Of a DNA stretch of 12,483 nucleotides, positions 1 to 9,129 are shown piece after piece. A program made the translations under genes and the position numbers. The number at the start of each line of letters is the position of its first letter. Positions within the stretch are counted from its first letter, which is position 1. The notes beneath the pieces are model-generated. The model ran no database searches, was not told the origin of the DNA, and saw only the letters and a list, made by a program, of their open reading frames with translations. Where the stretch lies: contig JAJAZJ010000028.1 of the NCBI GenBank assembly GCA_026785795.1, positions 1-12,483 on the forward strand, in the 5' to 3' direction. Source of the DNA: Pseudoxanthomonas sp. (GTDB taxonomy: Bacteria; Pseudomonadota; Gammaproteobacteria; Xanthomonadales; Xanthomonadaceae).

Positions 1-1054
<1,054 letters not shown>

Positions 1055-1114
1055 TGCGGATGCGTTTACGGCCCATCATCAACGTAATGGTCAAGCCCAC
1101 AGCACACCGCCGGT

Positions 1115-1137
1115 CTGCGCGGCAGGCGGACGCGCAG
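1115..1137 (+). other. Weak inverted repeat in the purB-roxA gap
   Basis: CTGCGCG at 1115-1121 faces CGCGCAG at 1131-1137 around a 9-base loop. A 7-bp GC stem could fold in RNA, but no T-run follows, so it is not a standard intrinsic terminator. It could be chance in GC-rich DNA. The rest of the 1055-1190 gap shows no clear promoter, apart from the roxA ribosome binding site GAGG at 1180-1183. Confidence 0.25.
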
Positions 1138-1190
1138 CTATACCAGCACCTCGAGGGAAAGTCCGTAATCCTTGCCCACGAGGCCGCGCC

Positions 1191-2369
1191 ATGATCGAAG
1201 TCCTCGGCACCACCAGGCAGCTGCTCGGCATGACTGCGGCACGCTTCCTACGCGACTACTGGCAGAAGCGGCCATTGCTTATTCGCCAGGCCTTCACCGG
1301 CTTCGTGTCGCCGATCCAGCCGGAAGACCTGGCCGGGCTTGCCTGCGAGGAAATGGCGCTGTCGCGAATCGTGAGCCACAACCGGGAGAACGACCGCTGG
1401 ACCCTGCGTAACGGGCCGTTCCAGGAAGATGAATTCCCCGGCATGCCCGACCACGACTGGACCCTGCTGGTGCAGGATGTGGATAAATGGGACGCCGACA
1501 TACGCCGGGTGCTGCAACGATTCGATTTCCTTCCCCGCTGGCGGCTTGACGACATCATGGTCAGCTTTGCCGCGACCGGCGGTTCGGTCGGGGCGCACGT
1601 GGACCAGTACGACGTATTCCTGCTGCAGGCCCAGGGCCAGCGCCGCTGGCAGATCGATGCCGGGCCAAACCCGCCCCTGGCATTCCGTGAGGATGCCGAG
1701 CTTAAGCTGCTGCGCGAGTTCGTTCCGACCCATGATTGGATACTTGAGCCAGGCGACATGCTGTACCTGCCGCCGGGCGTACCCCATCACGGCGTCGCCG
1801 TGAATCCCTGCCTGACGTTCTCGGTGGGCATGCGCGCGCCATCATCCGCAGACCTGATCAGCGACTATCTGGACACGCTGGTCGCCGATGCCGATGAAAG
1901 CATGCGCTACCGTGACGCGGACCTGTCGCCGCCGCGGGACGCGAACGAAATCGATGCGGACGCGATGAAGCGCGTTGTGGCCGCGCTCAACGCACTGCGC
2001 ATAAACGATCCAGACAAGCTGGGGGACTGGTTCGGGCGCTTCATCACCACCTACCGCGCGGGTGCCGAAGTCGTGCCGGACGATGATCCGCGCTCACGCA
2101 TCGAGATCGAGTGGGATCTGGAGCACGGCGCCATCCTGCAGCTGCACCCGTTTTCGCGCATGGCATGGCGCCGCGGCAAACATGGAGCCACCCTGTTCTG
2201 CAGTGGCCTGCAGTTCCAACTGCCGGTCAGGGACGCGCGGCGCCTGGCCGGGTCCGCCGAGCTGGACAGTGCGCTTTATTCAGCGCTTTCAGAAGATGGA
2301 CGCCAAGCTGCACTTGAGCTGCATGCACAAGGCCACTACCAGCTGCTGGCTGACGGAGAAGAACCATGA
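1191..2369 (+). CDS. roxA: Ribosomal oxygenase RoxA/YcfD: 2-oxoglutarate/Fe(II) arginine hydroxylase of uL16
   Basis: Predicted JmjC-fold dioxygenase. The E. coli homologue YcfD hydroxylates Arg81 of ribosomal protein L16 using O2 and 2-oxoglutarate, releasing succinate and CO2. The 392-residue product resembles YcfD (373) throughout: FLRDYWQKRPLLIRQAF near the N-terminus, WRLDDIMVSF, and GAHVDQYDVFLLQ, in which His136 and Asp138 are the first two iron ligands. PPGVPHHG supplies His199 as the likely third ligand. Residues after ~220 should form the dimerisation and winged-helix parts of this family (RAPSSADLISDYLD; WFGRFITTYR). I chose ATG 1191 because GAGG at 1180-1183 sits 7 bases upstream and homology begins just inside; the frame stays open back into purB, but that extension looks non-coding. 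The stop overlaps the next start in an ATGA, implying translational coupling. Family assignment is firm; the uL16 substrate is inferred by homology. Confidence 0.93.
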   Translation: MIEVLGTTRQLLGMTAARFLRDYWQKRPLLIRQAFTGFVSPIQPEDLAGLACEEMALSRIVSHNRENDRWTLRNGPFQEDEFPGMPDHDWTLLVQDVDKWDADIRRVLQRFDFLPRWRLDDIMVSFAATGGSVGAHVDQYDVFLLQAQGQRRWQIDAGPNPPLAFREDAELKLLREFVPTHDWILEPGDMLYLPPGVPHHGVAVNPCLTFSVGMRAPSSADLISDYLDTLVADADESMRYRDADLSPPRDANEIDADAMKRVVAALNALRINDPDKLGDWFGRFITTYRAGAEVVPDDDPRSRIEIEWDLEHGAILQLHPFSRMAWRRGKHGATLFCSGLQFQLPVRDARRLAGSAELDSALYSALSEDGRQAALELHAQGHYQLLADGEEP

Positions 2370-3277
2370 GCAATGACCCCAGCTACAGGGTCGAAGCGAT
2401 CAACTACGCCAGCGGAGTGAACGAGCTTCGTGCCGTGCGAGAGACGGTGTTCGTGCAGGAGCAGCAGGTGCCGATCGCCGAGGAATGGGACGCGCTGGAT
2501 CCGCTGTGCTGGCACGTGATCGCGCGCGACCCGGCGGGCCAGCCAATAGGCACGGGCAGGCTGACCCCGGACCATAAGCTTGGACGCATGGCCGTGCTGG
2601 CCGGATGGCGCGGACGCGGGGTTGGCGATGCGCTGCTGCGCGCACTGGTGGATTTGGCGCGCGCGCAGCAATGGCCATCGCTCTCGCTCAACGCACAGGT
2701 GAGCGCAGAGTCCTTTTACGCTCGGCACGGCTTCATCCCGTTCGGCCCCCGCTTCCATGAGGCGGGCATTGAGCACCAGGCCATGCATCGGGTGCTTGAT
2801 GGGCCCACGCCGGTCCAGGACGCCGCCGGCGGCATTGCCGCCATCATCGGCACCAGCAGCCAGGCCAGGCGCAAACTGTGGATCTACAGCCGTGAGCTTG
2901 ACCCCGGACTACTGGACTCGATCGCCGCGCTTGAAGCCCTGCGCCGTTTCGCCACCGGCGTCCGTGGTGCGGAAATACACGTGCTGCTGCAGGATGCCGC
3001 GGCGCCACAGCGTGGGGTGATGCCCTTGCTTGCACTGGCCCAGCGCCTGCCCAGCGTATTTGTGTTCCGCGAGGTTCGCGAGCCGGTGGACCGCGCCTAT
3101 GCCTCCGCGTTCATCGCCAATGACCTGGGCGGTTACTACTTCAGGCCGCTGGGCAACCGTTTCGAGGGCGAGGCCAGCGTCGACTACCCGGGCCGCGCAA
3201 GGCAGCTGCGGGATAGCTTCGACCGGGTCTGGGAACGCGCACGGCCCTGCGTGGAGTTCAGGGCCCTCGGCATCTGA
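2366..3277 (+). CDS. GNAT-family N-acetyltransferase with an additional C-terminal domain of unknown function
   Basis: A 303-residue two-part protein. Residues ~8-144 are a GNAT acetyl-CoA-dependent acyltransferase: VFVQEQQVP, GTGRL, the core LGRMAVLAGWRGRGVGDALL with pyrophosphate-binding RGRGVG at 82-87, and FYARHGFIPFG...FHEAGIEHQAM, the ending typical of the ElaA/YjcF-like subgroup. Residues ~150-303 form a second domain (KLWIYSRELDPGLLDS; AEIHVLLQD; FVFREVREPVDRAYASAFI; GYYFRPLGNRFEG). I recall such tails on GNAT proteins of xanthomonads and related bacteria, possibly the family called DUF7931; its alternating strands and helices loosely recall a phospholipase-D-like fold without the HKD catalytic motif. 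Start ATG 2366 overlaps the roxA stop, with GGAG at 2355-2358. Coupling to roxA hints at work on a protein or translation-linked target, but the substrate is unknown. Confidence 0.88.
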   Translation: MSNDPSYRVEAINYASGVNELRAVRETVFVQEQQVPIAEEWDALDPLCWHVIARDPAGQPIGTGRLTPDHKLGRMAVLAGWRGRGVGDALLRALVDLARAQQWPSLSLNAQVSAESFYARHGFIPFGPRFHEAGIEHQAMHRVLDGPTPVQDAAGGIAAIIGTSSQARRKLWIYSRELDPGLLDSIAALEALRRFATGVRGAEIHVLLQDAAAPQRGVMPLLALAQRLPSVFVFREVREPVDRAYASAFIANDLGGYYFRPLGNRFEGEASVDYPGRARQLRDSFDRVWERARPCVEFRALGI

Positions 3278-3285
3278 GGGGCTAT

Positions 3286-3305
3286 TGCGGCCAGCCCTGG
3301 CCGCA
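3286..3305 (+). other. Perfect 9-bp inverted repeat (hairpin) after the GNAT gene
   Basis: TGCGGCCAG at 3286-3294 is followed two bases later by its exact reverse complement CTGGCCGCA at 3297-3305. In RNA this would be a strong GC-rich stem with a small loop, starting 9 bases after the GNAT stop. No T-tract follows, so it is not a canonical Rho-independent terminator. It may protect or end the roxA-GNAT transcript, or set it apart from sucA. It lies ~65 bases upstream of the candidate sucA -10 box. Confidence 0.5.
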
Positions 3306-3370
3306 GCCATGCCGCCCGCCAACGCAGCGCCCAAGCCTGCCGCGCCTGCACGTCAGCTTCACCATGCGGG

Positions 3371-3376
3371 TATAAT
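3371..3376 (+). promoter_or_regulatory. Consensus -10 box TATAAT, candidate sucAB-lpd promoter
   Basis: TATAAT is a perfect sigma-70 -10 hexamer, and rare in DNA this GC-rich. No convincing -35 element is seen at the usual 16-18 base distance (TGCACG at 3347-3352 is the nearest), and the bases before it are GGG, not an extended TG. Transcription would be expected to begin near 3383. That places +1 about 94 bases before the GTG start of sucA, or about 4 bases before an in-frame ATG at 3387. It is the natural promoter for the operon. Confidence 0.55.
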
Positions 3377-3476
3377 TTGCGGGTCAATGGCATCGCCCTC
3401 ACGGGTCTATCCAGCACTCGCCCCACCCCCATCGCGCCGCACATCGGCCCCAGCACAAAGCCAGCCCAACGCCATC

Positions 3477-6305
3477 GTGGATAACCTCCTGAAGCAGTTT
3501 GCGCAAACCTCGCAACTCGGTGGCGGCAACGCCTCCTTCATTGAAGACCTGTACGAGCAGTACCTGGTCTCAGCCGACAGCGTCGACCCGAAGTGGAAGA
3601 CTTACTTCGATGGCTTCAAGGGCCGCGAGGCCGGTGACGTGCCACATTCAGCGGTCATTGCGCACATTGCACAGTCCGCGCGGGAGTCGGCCAACAGCAG
3701 CCGTTCGGCCGAGAGTGGCGACGAGCGTGGGCGCCATATCGGCCGGCTGATCACCGCCTACCGTTCCCGGGGCCACCTGGGCGCGAACCTGGATCCGCTG
3801 GGGCTGACCCCACCCCAGCATTCCCCGGACCTGGAGATCGGTTTCCACGACCTGTCCGACCGCGACCTGGATGCCGAGTTCAGCACCGGCGGCGTCGCCG
3901 GCCAGCCGCGCATGAAGCTGCGCGACCTTCTGGCCCGGCTCAAGGCCACCTACACCGGCTCGATCGGCGCCGAGTTCATGTACATCACCGACATGGAGCA
4001 GCGCCAGTGGCTGTACCAGCGCCTGGAAACCGCCGGTGGCAACTATGGCCTCGACGCGGCCACCAAGCTTCGGGTTCTGGAGCGGCTGACCGCAGCTGAA
4101 GGCCTGGAGCGCTACCTGCACACCAAGTATGTCGGCCAGAAGCGCTTCTCGCTGGAGGGCGGTGACGCGCTGATCCCGATGCTTGACACGACCGTGCGCC
4201 GCGCCGGCTGCGACGGGGTCAAGGACATGGTGTTGGGCATGGCCCACCGCGGGCGGCTTAACGTGCTGATCAACACCATGGGCAAGTCACCGCGGCGGCT
4301 GTTCGATGAATTCGAGGGCAAGTTCGAGCACAACTCGGATGATCGCGCGCATACCGGCGACGTCAAATACCACATGGGTTTCAGCGCCGATATCGCCACC
4401 CCCGGCGAACCGGTGCACCTGACGCTTGCCTTCAACCCCTCGCACCTGGAAATTGTCGACCCCGTGGTGGTTGGCAGCGTGCGTTCTCGCCAGGAACGCC
4501 GCGGCGACGCAGCACGCAGCAAGGTCCTCCCGGTCATCATCCATGGCGACGCCGCCTTTGCGGGCCAGGGCGTAGTGATGGAACTGTTCCAGATGTCGCA
4601 GGCGCGCGGCTTCGCCGTAGGCGGCACGCTGCATATCGTCATCAACAATCAGATCGGCTTCACCACCAGCGCGCGCGACGACGCCCGCTCTACCCTGTAC
4701 TGCACCGACGTGGCCAAGATGGTGGGCGCGCCGGTGCTGCACGTGAACGGCGACGACCCCGAAGCGGTGGTGTTCTGCGCCCACCTGGCCTATGACTTCC
4801 GCCAGCAGTTCAAGAAAGACGTGGTCATTGACCTGGTCTGCTACCGCCGCTGGGGCCATAACGAAGCCGACGAGCCAGCCGCGACCCAGCCGCTGATGTA
4901 CCAGGTCATCCGTGCGCACAAAACGACGCGCGCACTGTACTCGGCCAAACTGGAAGCCGAGGGCGTGATCAAATCCGGTGATGCGCAGGCGCTGGTAGAC
5001 GGCTTGCGCGACAAGCTGGACTCGGGCCAGGTCACCACCGAGCTTGCCAGCCCAAAGCCGGATGAACGGGCTGTTGACTGGTCCAAGTATCTGTCAGGCA
5101 AGGTGACCGACCCGGTCAGCACCCGGGTCAAGCGCAAGACCCTGGACCAGCTGGCCAAGGCTATCAATACCATTCCCGCCGATGTGACCCTGCACCCGCG
5201 GGTTGCCAAGATCTATGACGACCGGGTGAAGATGAGCGAGGGCGAGCTGCCCGGCGACTGGGGCTTCGCCGAGAACCTGGCCTACGCCAGCCTGCTCTCT
5301 GAAGGCTACCGCCTGCGTCTGGTGGGCCAGGATACGGGCCGTGGCACGTTCTTCCACCGCCACGCCATCCTGCACGACCAGAAAAGCGACAGCGACTACG
5401 TGCCGCTGCGCCAGCTGGTCGAGAACCCCGAGGACGCCACCATCATCGACTCGCTGTTGAGCGAGGAAGCCGTGATGGCGTTCGAGTACGGTTACTCCAC
5501 CACCGATCCCAACACGCTGGACGTGTGGGAGGCGCAGTTTGGCGACTTCGCCAACGGCGCGCAGGTGGTGATTGACCAGTTCATTGCCTCCGGCGAGGCC
5601 AAGTGGAGTCGGATCAGCGGCCTCACCCTGCTGCTGCCGCACGGCTACGAAGGACAGGGGCCAGAGCACAGCTCCGCGCGCCTGGAGCGTTTCCTGCAGC
5701 TGTGCGCGCTGGAGAACATGCTGGTCTGCGTGCCCACCACGCCGGCGCAGTGCTTCCACATGATCCGTCGCCAGCTGCATATGACCACACGCAAGCCGCT
5801 GATCGTGATGACGCCGAAGTCGCTGCTGCGCCACAAGCTGGCCGTGTCATCACTGGATGAGCTTGCAAACGGCGAGTTCCAGCACCTGATCCCTGACGCC
5901 AAGGCTGATCCGAAGAAGGTCAAACGCGTGGTGATGTGCTCCGGCAAGGTGTACTACGACCTGCTGGAAGACCAGGCCAAGCGCAGCCAGGGCAACGTGG
6001 CCATATTGCGGGTCGAACAGCTGTATCCGTTTCCGCGTGAGCTGCTCTCCGCCGAACTCAAGCGCTACAGCGCGGCCAGGGAAGTGGTCTGGTGCCAGGA
6101 AGAGCCCCAGAACCAGGGAGCGTGGTACCAGATCCGCCATCATCTGAAAGCCTGCCTGGGCGACAGGCAGCAGCTCTACTATGCCGGCCGCTCGCGTTCG
6201 CCATCGCCGGCCGCGGGTCACTTCGCCCAGCACGTTGAGGAACAGCTGAAGCTGGTCGCCGACGCACTGGTCAACAAGTTCGGCAACGATATCGTTGCCG
6301 AATAA
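3477..6305 (+). CDS. sucA: 2-oxoglutarate dehydrogenase E1 component (thiamine diphosphate-dependent decarboxylase)
   Basis: E1 of the 2-oxoglutarate dehydrogenase complex: it decarboxylates 2-oxoglutarate on thiamine diphosphate and transfers the succinyl group to the lipoyl arm of SucB. From GTG 3477 the product is 942 residues (E. coli 933). Order: N-terminal E2-contact segment ([22 protein letters not shown]), then the ThDP-binding domain with [23 protein letters not shown] (His257; equivalent of E. coli His260), [32 protein letters not shown] (356-374) and [11 protein letters not shown], then [10 protein letters not shown] (~458-467), the pyrimidine-binding domain ([36 protein letters not shown]) and the C-terminal OxoGdeHyase domain ([10 protein letters not shown]). 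The start is uncertain: GTG 3477 gives VDNLLKQF, where I remember xanthomonad homologues beginning, but lacks a Shine-Dalgarno; in-frame ATG 3387 would add 30 residues. sucB follows after 40 bases. Confidence 0.97.
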   Translation: MDNLLKQFAQTSQLGGGNASFIEDLYEQYLVSADSVDPKWKTYFDGFKGREAGDVPHSAVIAHIAQSARESANSSRSAESGDERGRHIGRLITAYRSRGHLGANLDPLGLTPPQHSPDLEIGFHDLSDRDLDAEFSTGGVAGQPRMKLRDLLARLKATYTGSIGAEFMYITDMEQRQWLYQRLETAGGNYGLDAATKLRVLERLTAAEGLERYLHTKYVGQKRFSLEGGDALIPMLDTTVRRAGCDGVKDMVLGMAHRGRLNVLINTMGKSPRRLFDEFEGKFEHNSDDRAHTGDVKYHMGFSADIATPGEPVHLTLAFNPSHLEIVDPVVVGSVRSRQERRGDAARSKVLPVIIHGDAAFAGQGVVMELFQMSQARGFAVGGTLHIVINNQIGFTTSARDDARSTLYCTDVAKMVGAPVLHVNGDDPEAVVFCAHLAYDFRQQFKKDVVIDLVCYRRWGHNEADEPAATQPLMYQVIRAHKTTRALYSAKLEAEGVIKSGDAQALVDGLRDKLDSGQVTTELASPKPDERAVDWSKYLSGKVTDPVSTRVKRKTLDQLAKAINTIPADVTLHPRVAKIYDDRVKMSEGELPGDWGFAENLAYASLLSEGYRLRLVGQDTGRGTFFHRHAILHDQKSDSDYVPLRQLVENPEDATIIDSLLSEEAVMAFEYGYSTTDPNTLDVWEAQFGDFANGAQVVIDQFIASGEAKWSRISGLTLLLPHGYEGQGPEHSSARLERFLQLCALENMLVCVPTTPAQCFHMIRRQLHMTTRKPLIVMTPKSLLRHKLAVSSLDELANGEFQHLIPDAKADPKKVKRVVMCSGKVYYDLLEDQAKRSQGNVAILRVEQLYPFPRELLSAELKRYSAAREVVWCQEEPQNQGAWYQIRHHLKACLGDRQQLYYAGRSRSPSPAAGHFAQHVEEQLKLVADALVNKFGNDIVAE

Positions 6306-6345
6306 GCCCATACGTCAATACATCCAAACAGGAAGCCTCCGTATC

Positions 6346-7575
6346 ATGGCCACCGAAGTCAAAGTCCCGGTACTGCCCGAATCCGTTTCCGACGCTACCA
6401 TTGCCAGCTGGCACAAGAAGGCTGGCGACGCGGTCAAGCGCGATGAGAACCTGGTTGACCTTGAAACCGACAAGGTGGTGCTGGAAGTGCCCTCGCCCGT
6501 CGACGGCGTGCTTAAGGAAATCAAGTTCCCCGAAGGCGCCACGGTGACCAGCCAGCAGTTGTTGGCGATCATCGAGGAAGGCGCCGCAGCGCCCGCGCCG
6601 GCCGCCGACAAGCAAGCCGAGGCTGCACCGGCTGCGGGTGCGCAGGAAGTGGTGCCCAGGGCCAAAGCCGCCAGGGAAGAGGCTGCCGCGCCCGCCTCCA
6701 CCAAGCCGTCTCCGGTCGCATCCACCGAAGGACTGCCGCCAGGCGCGCGTTTCACGGCGGTGAGCGAGGGCATCGATCCGGCCAACGTCGAAGGCACGGG
6801 TCGCAAGGGCGCGGTGACCAAGGAAGACCTGGTTAACTATGGCCGCAGCGGTGGCGCCGGCAAGGCGGGCGGTGCACGCCCGGAAGAGCGCGTGCCCATG
6901 ACCCGGATCCGGGCGCGGATCGCCGAGCGTCTGATGCAGTCCAAGAATTCCATCGCCATGCTCACCTCGTTCAACGAGGTCAATTTGGGCAAGGTCATGG
7001 CCATGCGCAAGGAGCTGGGCGAATCGTTCGAGAAAGCCAACGGCATCAAGCTGGGTTTCATGAGCTTTTTTGCCAAGGCCGCGGCCAACGCGCTGCAGCG
7101 CTACCCGGTGGTCAACGCCTCGGTGGACGGCAACGACGTGATCTATCACGGGTATGCCGACATCTCGATCGCGGTTTCCACCGAGAAAGGCCTGGTCACC
7201 CCCGTGCTGCGCAGCGTCGAGCGCCAGGGTTTCGCCGAGATAGAGAAAGGCATCGCCGAATTCGCCAAAAAGGCGCGTGACGGGAAACTTGCGCTGGAGG
7301 ACCTGCAGGGCGGCACCTTCACCATCACCAACGGCGGCACGTTCGGCTCGCTGATGTCCACGCCTATCGTCAACCCACCCCAGAGCGCCATCCTGGGCAT
7401 GCATGCGATCAAGGAGCGGGCCATCGTCGAGAACGGCGTAGTGATCGCCGCGCCGATGATGTACATCGCGCTGTCCTACGACCACCGCATCATCGACGGC
7501 AAGGACGCGGTGCAGTTTTTGGTGGATATCAAGAACCAGCTGGAGAACCCCAGCCGTATGCTGCTGGGAATGTGA
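6346..7575 (+). CDS. sucB: Dihydrolipoyllysine succinyltransferase, E2 core of 2-oxoglutarate dehydrogenase
   Basis: E2 takes the succinyl group from SucA on its swinging lipoyl arm, passes it to CoA, and forms the structural core of the complex. The 409 residues (E. coli 405) divide into a lipoyl domain (~3-77) with [10 protein letters not shown] and lipoylated Lys43; an Ala/Pro/Glu-rich flexible linker (~78-128); a peripheral-subunit-binding segment (~130-165) ending [16 protein letters not shown]; a second short Gly-rich linker; and the catalytic domain (~180-409) with the active-site motif [16 protein letters not shown], His380 and Asp384. The first helix of the binding segment ([14 protein letters not shown]) departs from the usual PAxRRL pattern. 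ATG 6346 gives the standard [14 protein letters not shown] start; AGGA at 6330-6333 is a rather distant ribosome site. Same operon as sucA; 115 bases of repeat-rich DNA separate it from lpd. Confidence 0.97.
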   Translation: MATEVKVPVLPESVSDATIASWHKKAGDAVKRDENLVDLETDKVVLEVPSPVDGVLKEIKFPEGATVTSQQLLAIIEEGAAAPAPAADKQAEAAPAAGAQEVVPRAKAAREEAAAPASTKPSPVASTEGLPPGARFTAVSEGIDPANVEGTGRKGAVTKEDLVNYGRSGGAGKAGGARPEERVPMTRIRARIAERLMQSKNSIAMLTSFNEVNLGKVMAMRKELGESFEKANGIKLGFMSFFAKAAANALQRYPVVNASVDGNDVIYHGYADISIAVSTEKGLVTPVLRSVERQGFAEIEKGIAEFAKKARDGKLALEDLQGGTFTITNGGTFGSLMSTPIVNPPQSAILGMHAIKERAIVENGVVIAAPMMYIALSYDHRIIDGKDAVQFLVDIKNQLENPSRMLLGM

Positions 7576-7587
7576 GAGGCGCTATCC

Positions 7588-7608
7588 GGGATTGGGGATT
7601 GGGGATTC
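7588..7608 (+). repeat. Heptad repeat array, G-rich orientation (sucB-lpd gap, left arm)
   Basis: Three tandem 7-base units GGGATTG, GGGATTG, GGGATTC begin 12 bases after the sucB stop. The same unit recurs, inverted, at 7642-7669, and the same arrangement flanks the other end of lpd. I recall similar GGGATTC/GGGATTG heptads from intergenic regions of Xanthomonadaceae; their function is not known to me. Confidence 0.85.
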
Positions 7609-7621
7609 GCAATAGCGAATC
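7604..7621 (+). other. Hairpin GATTCGC-AATA-GCGAATC between sucB and lpd
   Basis: A perfect 7-bp stem (7604-7610 with 7615-7621) closes a four-base AATA loop, using the last heptad unit of the left array. It would fold in the sucB-lpd transcript. There is no T-run after it, so simple termination is unlikely; an RNA-processing or mRNA-stabilising role is possible. Confidence 0.55.
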
Positions 7622-7641
7622 GTCACCTCTCACCGCCCTTC

Positions 7642-7669
7642 CGAATCACCAATCACGAATCACGAATCA
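7642..7669 (-). repeat. Heptad repeat array, inverted orientation (sucB-lpd gap, right arm)
   Basis: Four tandem units read CGAATCA, CCAATCA, CGAATCA, CGAATCA on the plus strand, that is TGATTCG/TGATTGG on the minus strand. They are inverted relative to 7588-7608 and could pair with it imperfectly across a ~33-base spacer that holds part of the smaller hairpin. The array ends 21 bases before the lpd start. Confidence 0.85.
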
Positions 7670-7690
7670 CAAACAACGTGAGAAAATAAA

Positions 7691-9127
7691 ATGAGCGAGC
7701 AATTCGACGTCGTCGTCATCGGTGCCGGCCCTGCCGGCTACCACGCTGCGATCCGTGCGGCGCAGCTGGGCATGACGGTCGCCTGCATCGACGCGGGACT
7801 GGGCAAGGACGGCAAGCCTGCATTGGGCGGCACCTGCCTGCGCGTGGGCTGCGTGCCGTCGAAGGCGCTGCTGGACAGCTCGCGCCAGTTCTGGAACATG
7901 GGCCACCTGTTCGGCGACCACGGCATCAGCTTCAAGGACGCCAGGATCGATATCGAGGCGATGATTGGCCGCAAGGACAAGATCGTCAAACAGTTCACCG
8001 GCGGCATCGCCATGCTGTTCAAGGCCAACAAGATCACCCCCTACTACGGCTTTGGCCAGCTGCAGCCCGGCAACGTGGTCAAGGTCAAGCAGCACGACGG
8101 CAGCGAAGTCGAGCTGAAGGGCACCAACGTGATCCTCGCGGCCGGCTCGGACTCCATTGAACTGCCGTTCGCAAAGTTCGAAGGCGACACCATTGTCGAC
8201 AACGTGGGCGCACTGGACTTCACCGATGTGCCCAAGCGCCTGGCGGTGATCGGCGCCGGCGTGGTTGGCCTGGAGCTGGGCAGCGTGTGGAAGCGGCTGG
8301 GTGCCGAAGTCATCATCCTCGAAGCCATGCCGGACTTCCTGGCCGCCGTGGATGCGGAGGTGGCCAAGATCGCCGCGAAGGAATTCAAGAAACAGGGGCT
8401 GGACATCCGCCTGGGTGCCAAGGTCAGCAAGACCGAAGTCATTGGCAATGGCAAGAGCAAGGAAGTGCGGGTCACCTACACCGATGCAGAAGGTGAGAAG
8501 ACGCTGACGGTGGACAAGCTGCTGGTCGCCGTGGGCCGCAAGGCCGCCAGCAAAGGCCTGCTGGCCGATGGCACCGGCGTAAAACTCAATGAACGCGGCC
8601 AGATCGAAGTGGATGAGCACTGCCACACCGGCGTGGATGGCGTGTGGGCGGCAGGTGACTGCGTGCGCGGCCCCATGCTGGCGCACAAGGGTTTCGAGGA
8701 AGGCATTGCCGTAGCCGAACTGATCGCCGGTCTGCCTGGCCACGTGAACCTGGACACCGTGCCGTGGGTCATCTACACCGAACCTGAAATCGCCTGGGTC
8801 GGCAAGAACGAGCAGGAGCTCAAGGCCGAGGGCATCCCCTACAAGGCCGGCAGTTTCCCGTTCGCCGCCATTGCCCGAGCCGTCGCCATGGGCGAACCGG
8901 CCGGCTTCGTGAAGGTGCTGGCGCATGCCGAGACCGACCGTATTCTGGGCCTGCACCTGGTTGGCGTGGGCGTGTCGGAACTGGTGCACGAGGGCGTGAT
9001 CACCATGGAGTTCAACGGTTCGGCCGATGACCTGGCCCGCATCTGCCACGCACACCCCACCCTGTCGGAAGCGGTCCACGACGCTGCGATGGCCGTGGGC
9101 AAGCGATCGATCCACAAGGTCAACTGA
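7691..9127 (+). CDS. lpd: Dihydrolipoyl dehydrogenase (E3), FAD/NAD+ disulfide oxidoreductase
   Basis: E3 reoxidises the dihydrolipoyl arm of SucB, passing electrons through a redox disulfide and FAD to NAD+. The 478-residue protein is complete: N-terminal FAD-binding VVVIGAGPAGYHAA; active disulfide GGTCLRVGCVPSK with Cys49 and Cys54; NAD-binding LAVIGAGVVGLELG in the middle; second FAD motif VWAAGDCVRGPMLAHKGFEEG; and the dimerisation domain ending HAHPTLSEA with the catalytic His455-Glu460 pair. No key residue is missing. The start ATG 7691 follows a weak GTGAGA site (7678-7683). As third gene after sucA and sucB it is most likely the E3 of this complex; xanthomonads, as I recall, carry another lpd with pyruvate dehydrogenase. 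Repeat arrays on both sides suggest its expression may be set partly apart from sucAB. Unlike pseudomonads, sucCD does not follow. Confidence 0.97.
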   Translation: MSEQFDVVVIGAGPAGYHAAIRAAQLGMTVACIDAGLGKDGKPALGGTCLRVGCVPSKALLDSSRQFWNMGHLFGDHGISFKDARIDIEAMIGRKDKIVKQFTGGIAMLFKANKITPYYGFGQLQPGNVVKVKQHDGSEVELKGTNVILAAGSDSIELPFAKFEGDTIVDNVGALDFTDVPKRLAVIGAGVVGLELGSVWKRLGAEVIILEAMPDFLAAVDAEVAKIAAKEFKKQGLDIRLGAKVSKTEVIGNGKSKEVRVTYTDAEGEKTLTVDKLLVAVGRKAASKGLLADGTGVKLNERGQIEVDEHCHTGVDGVWAAGDCVRGPMLAHKGFEEGIAVAELIAGLPGHVNLDTVPWVIYTEPEIAWVGKNEQELKAEGIPYKAGSFPFAAIARAVAMGEPAGFVKVLAHAETDRILGLHLVGVGVSELVHEGVITMEFNGSADDLARICHAHPTLSEAVHDAAMAVGKRSIHKVN

Positions 9128-9129
9128 GC

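Noticed and set aside
1115..1137. Intrinsic terminator after purB
   Set aside because: A 7-bp stem is present, but with a 9-base loop and no T-run it lacks the terminator pattern; kept only as a weak inverted repeat.
3030..3386. Longest-frame start of sucA within the GNAT gene
   Set aside because: It would overlap GNAT coding sequence and lies upstream of the consensus -10 box at 3371; SucA homology begins only after 3477.
5094..5834. 246-codon antisense frame inside sucA
   Set aside because: Shadow of the SucA pyrimidine-binding domain; no motif and no plausible ribosome site.
6271..7485. 404-codon open frame antisense to sucB
   Set aside because: Mirror frame of a fully supported SucB; composition is odd and no domain is recognisable.
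7667..9115. 482-codon open frame antisense to nearly all of lpd
   Set aside because: Lpd on the plus strand has all its catalytic motifs. The antisense frame is His/Asp/Val/Arg-rich with no family motif, typical of mirror frames in GC-rich genes.
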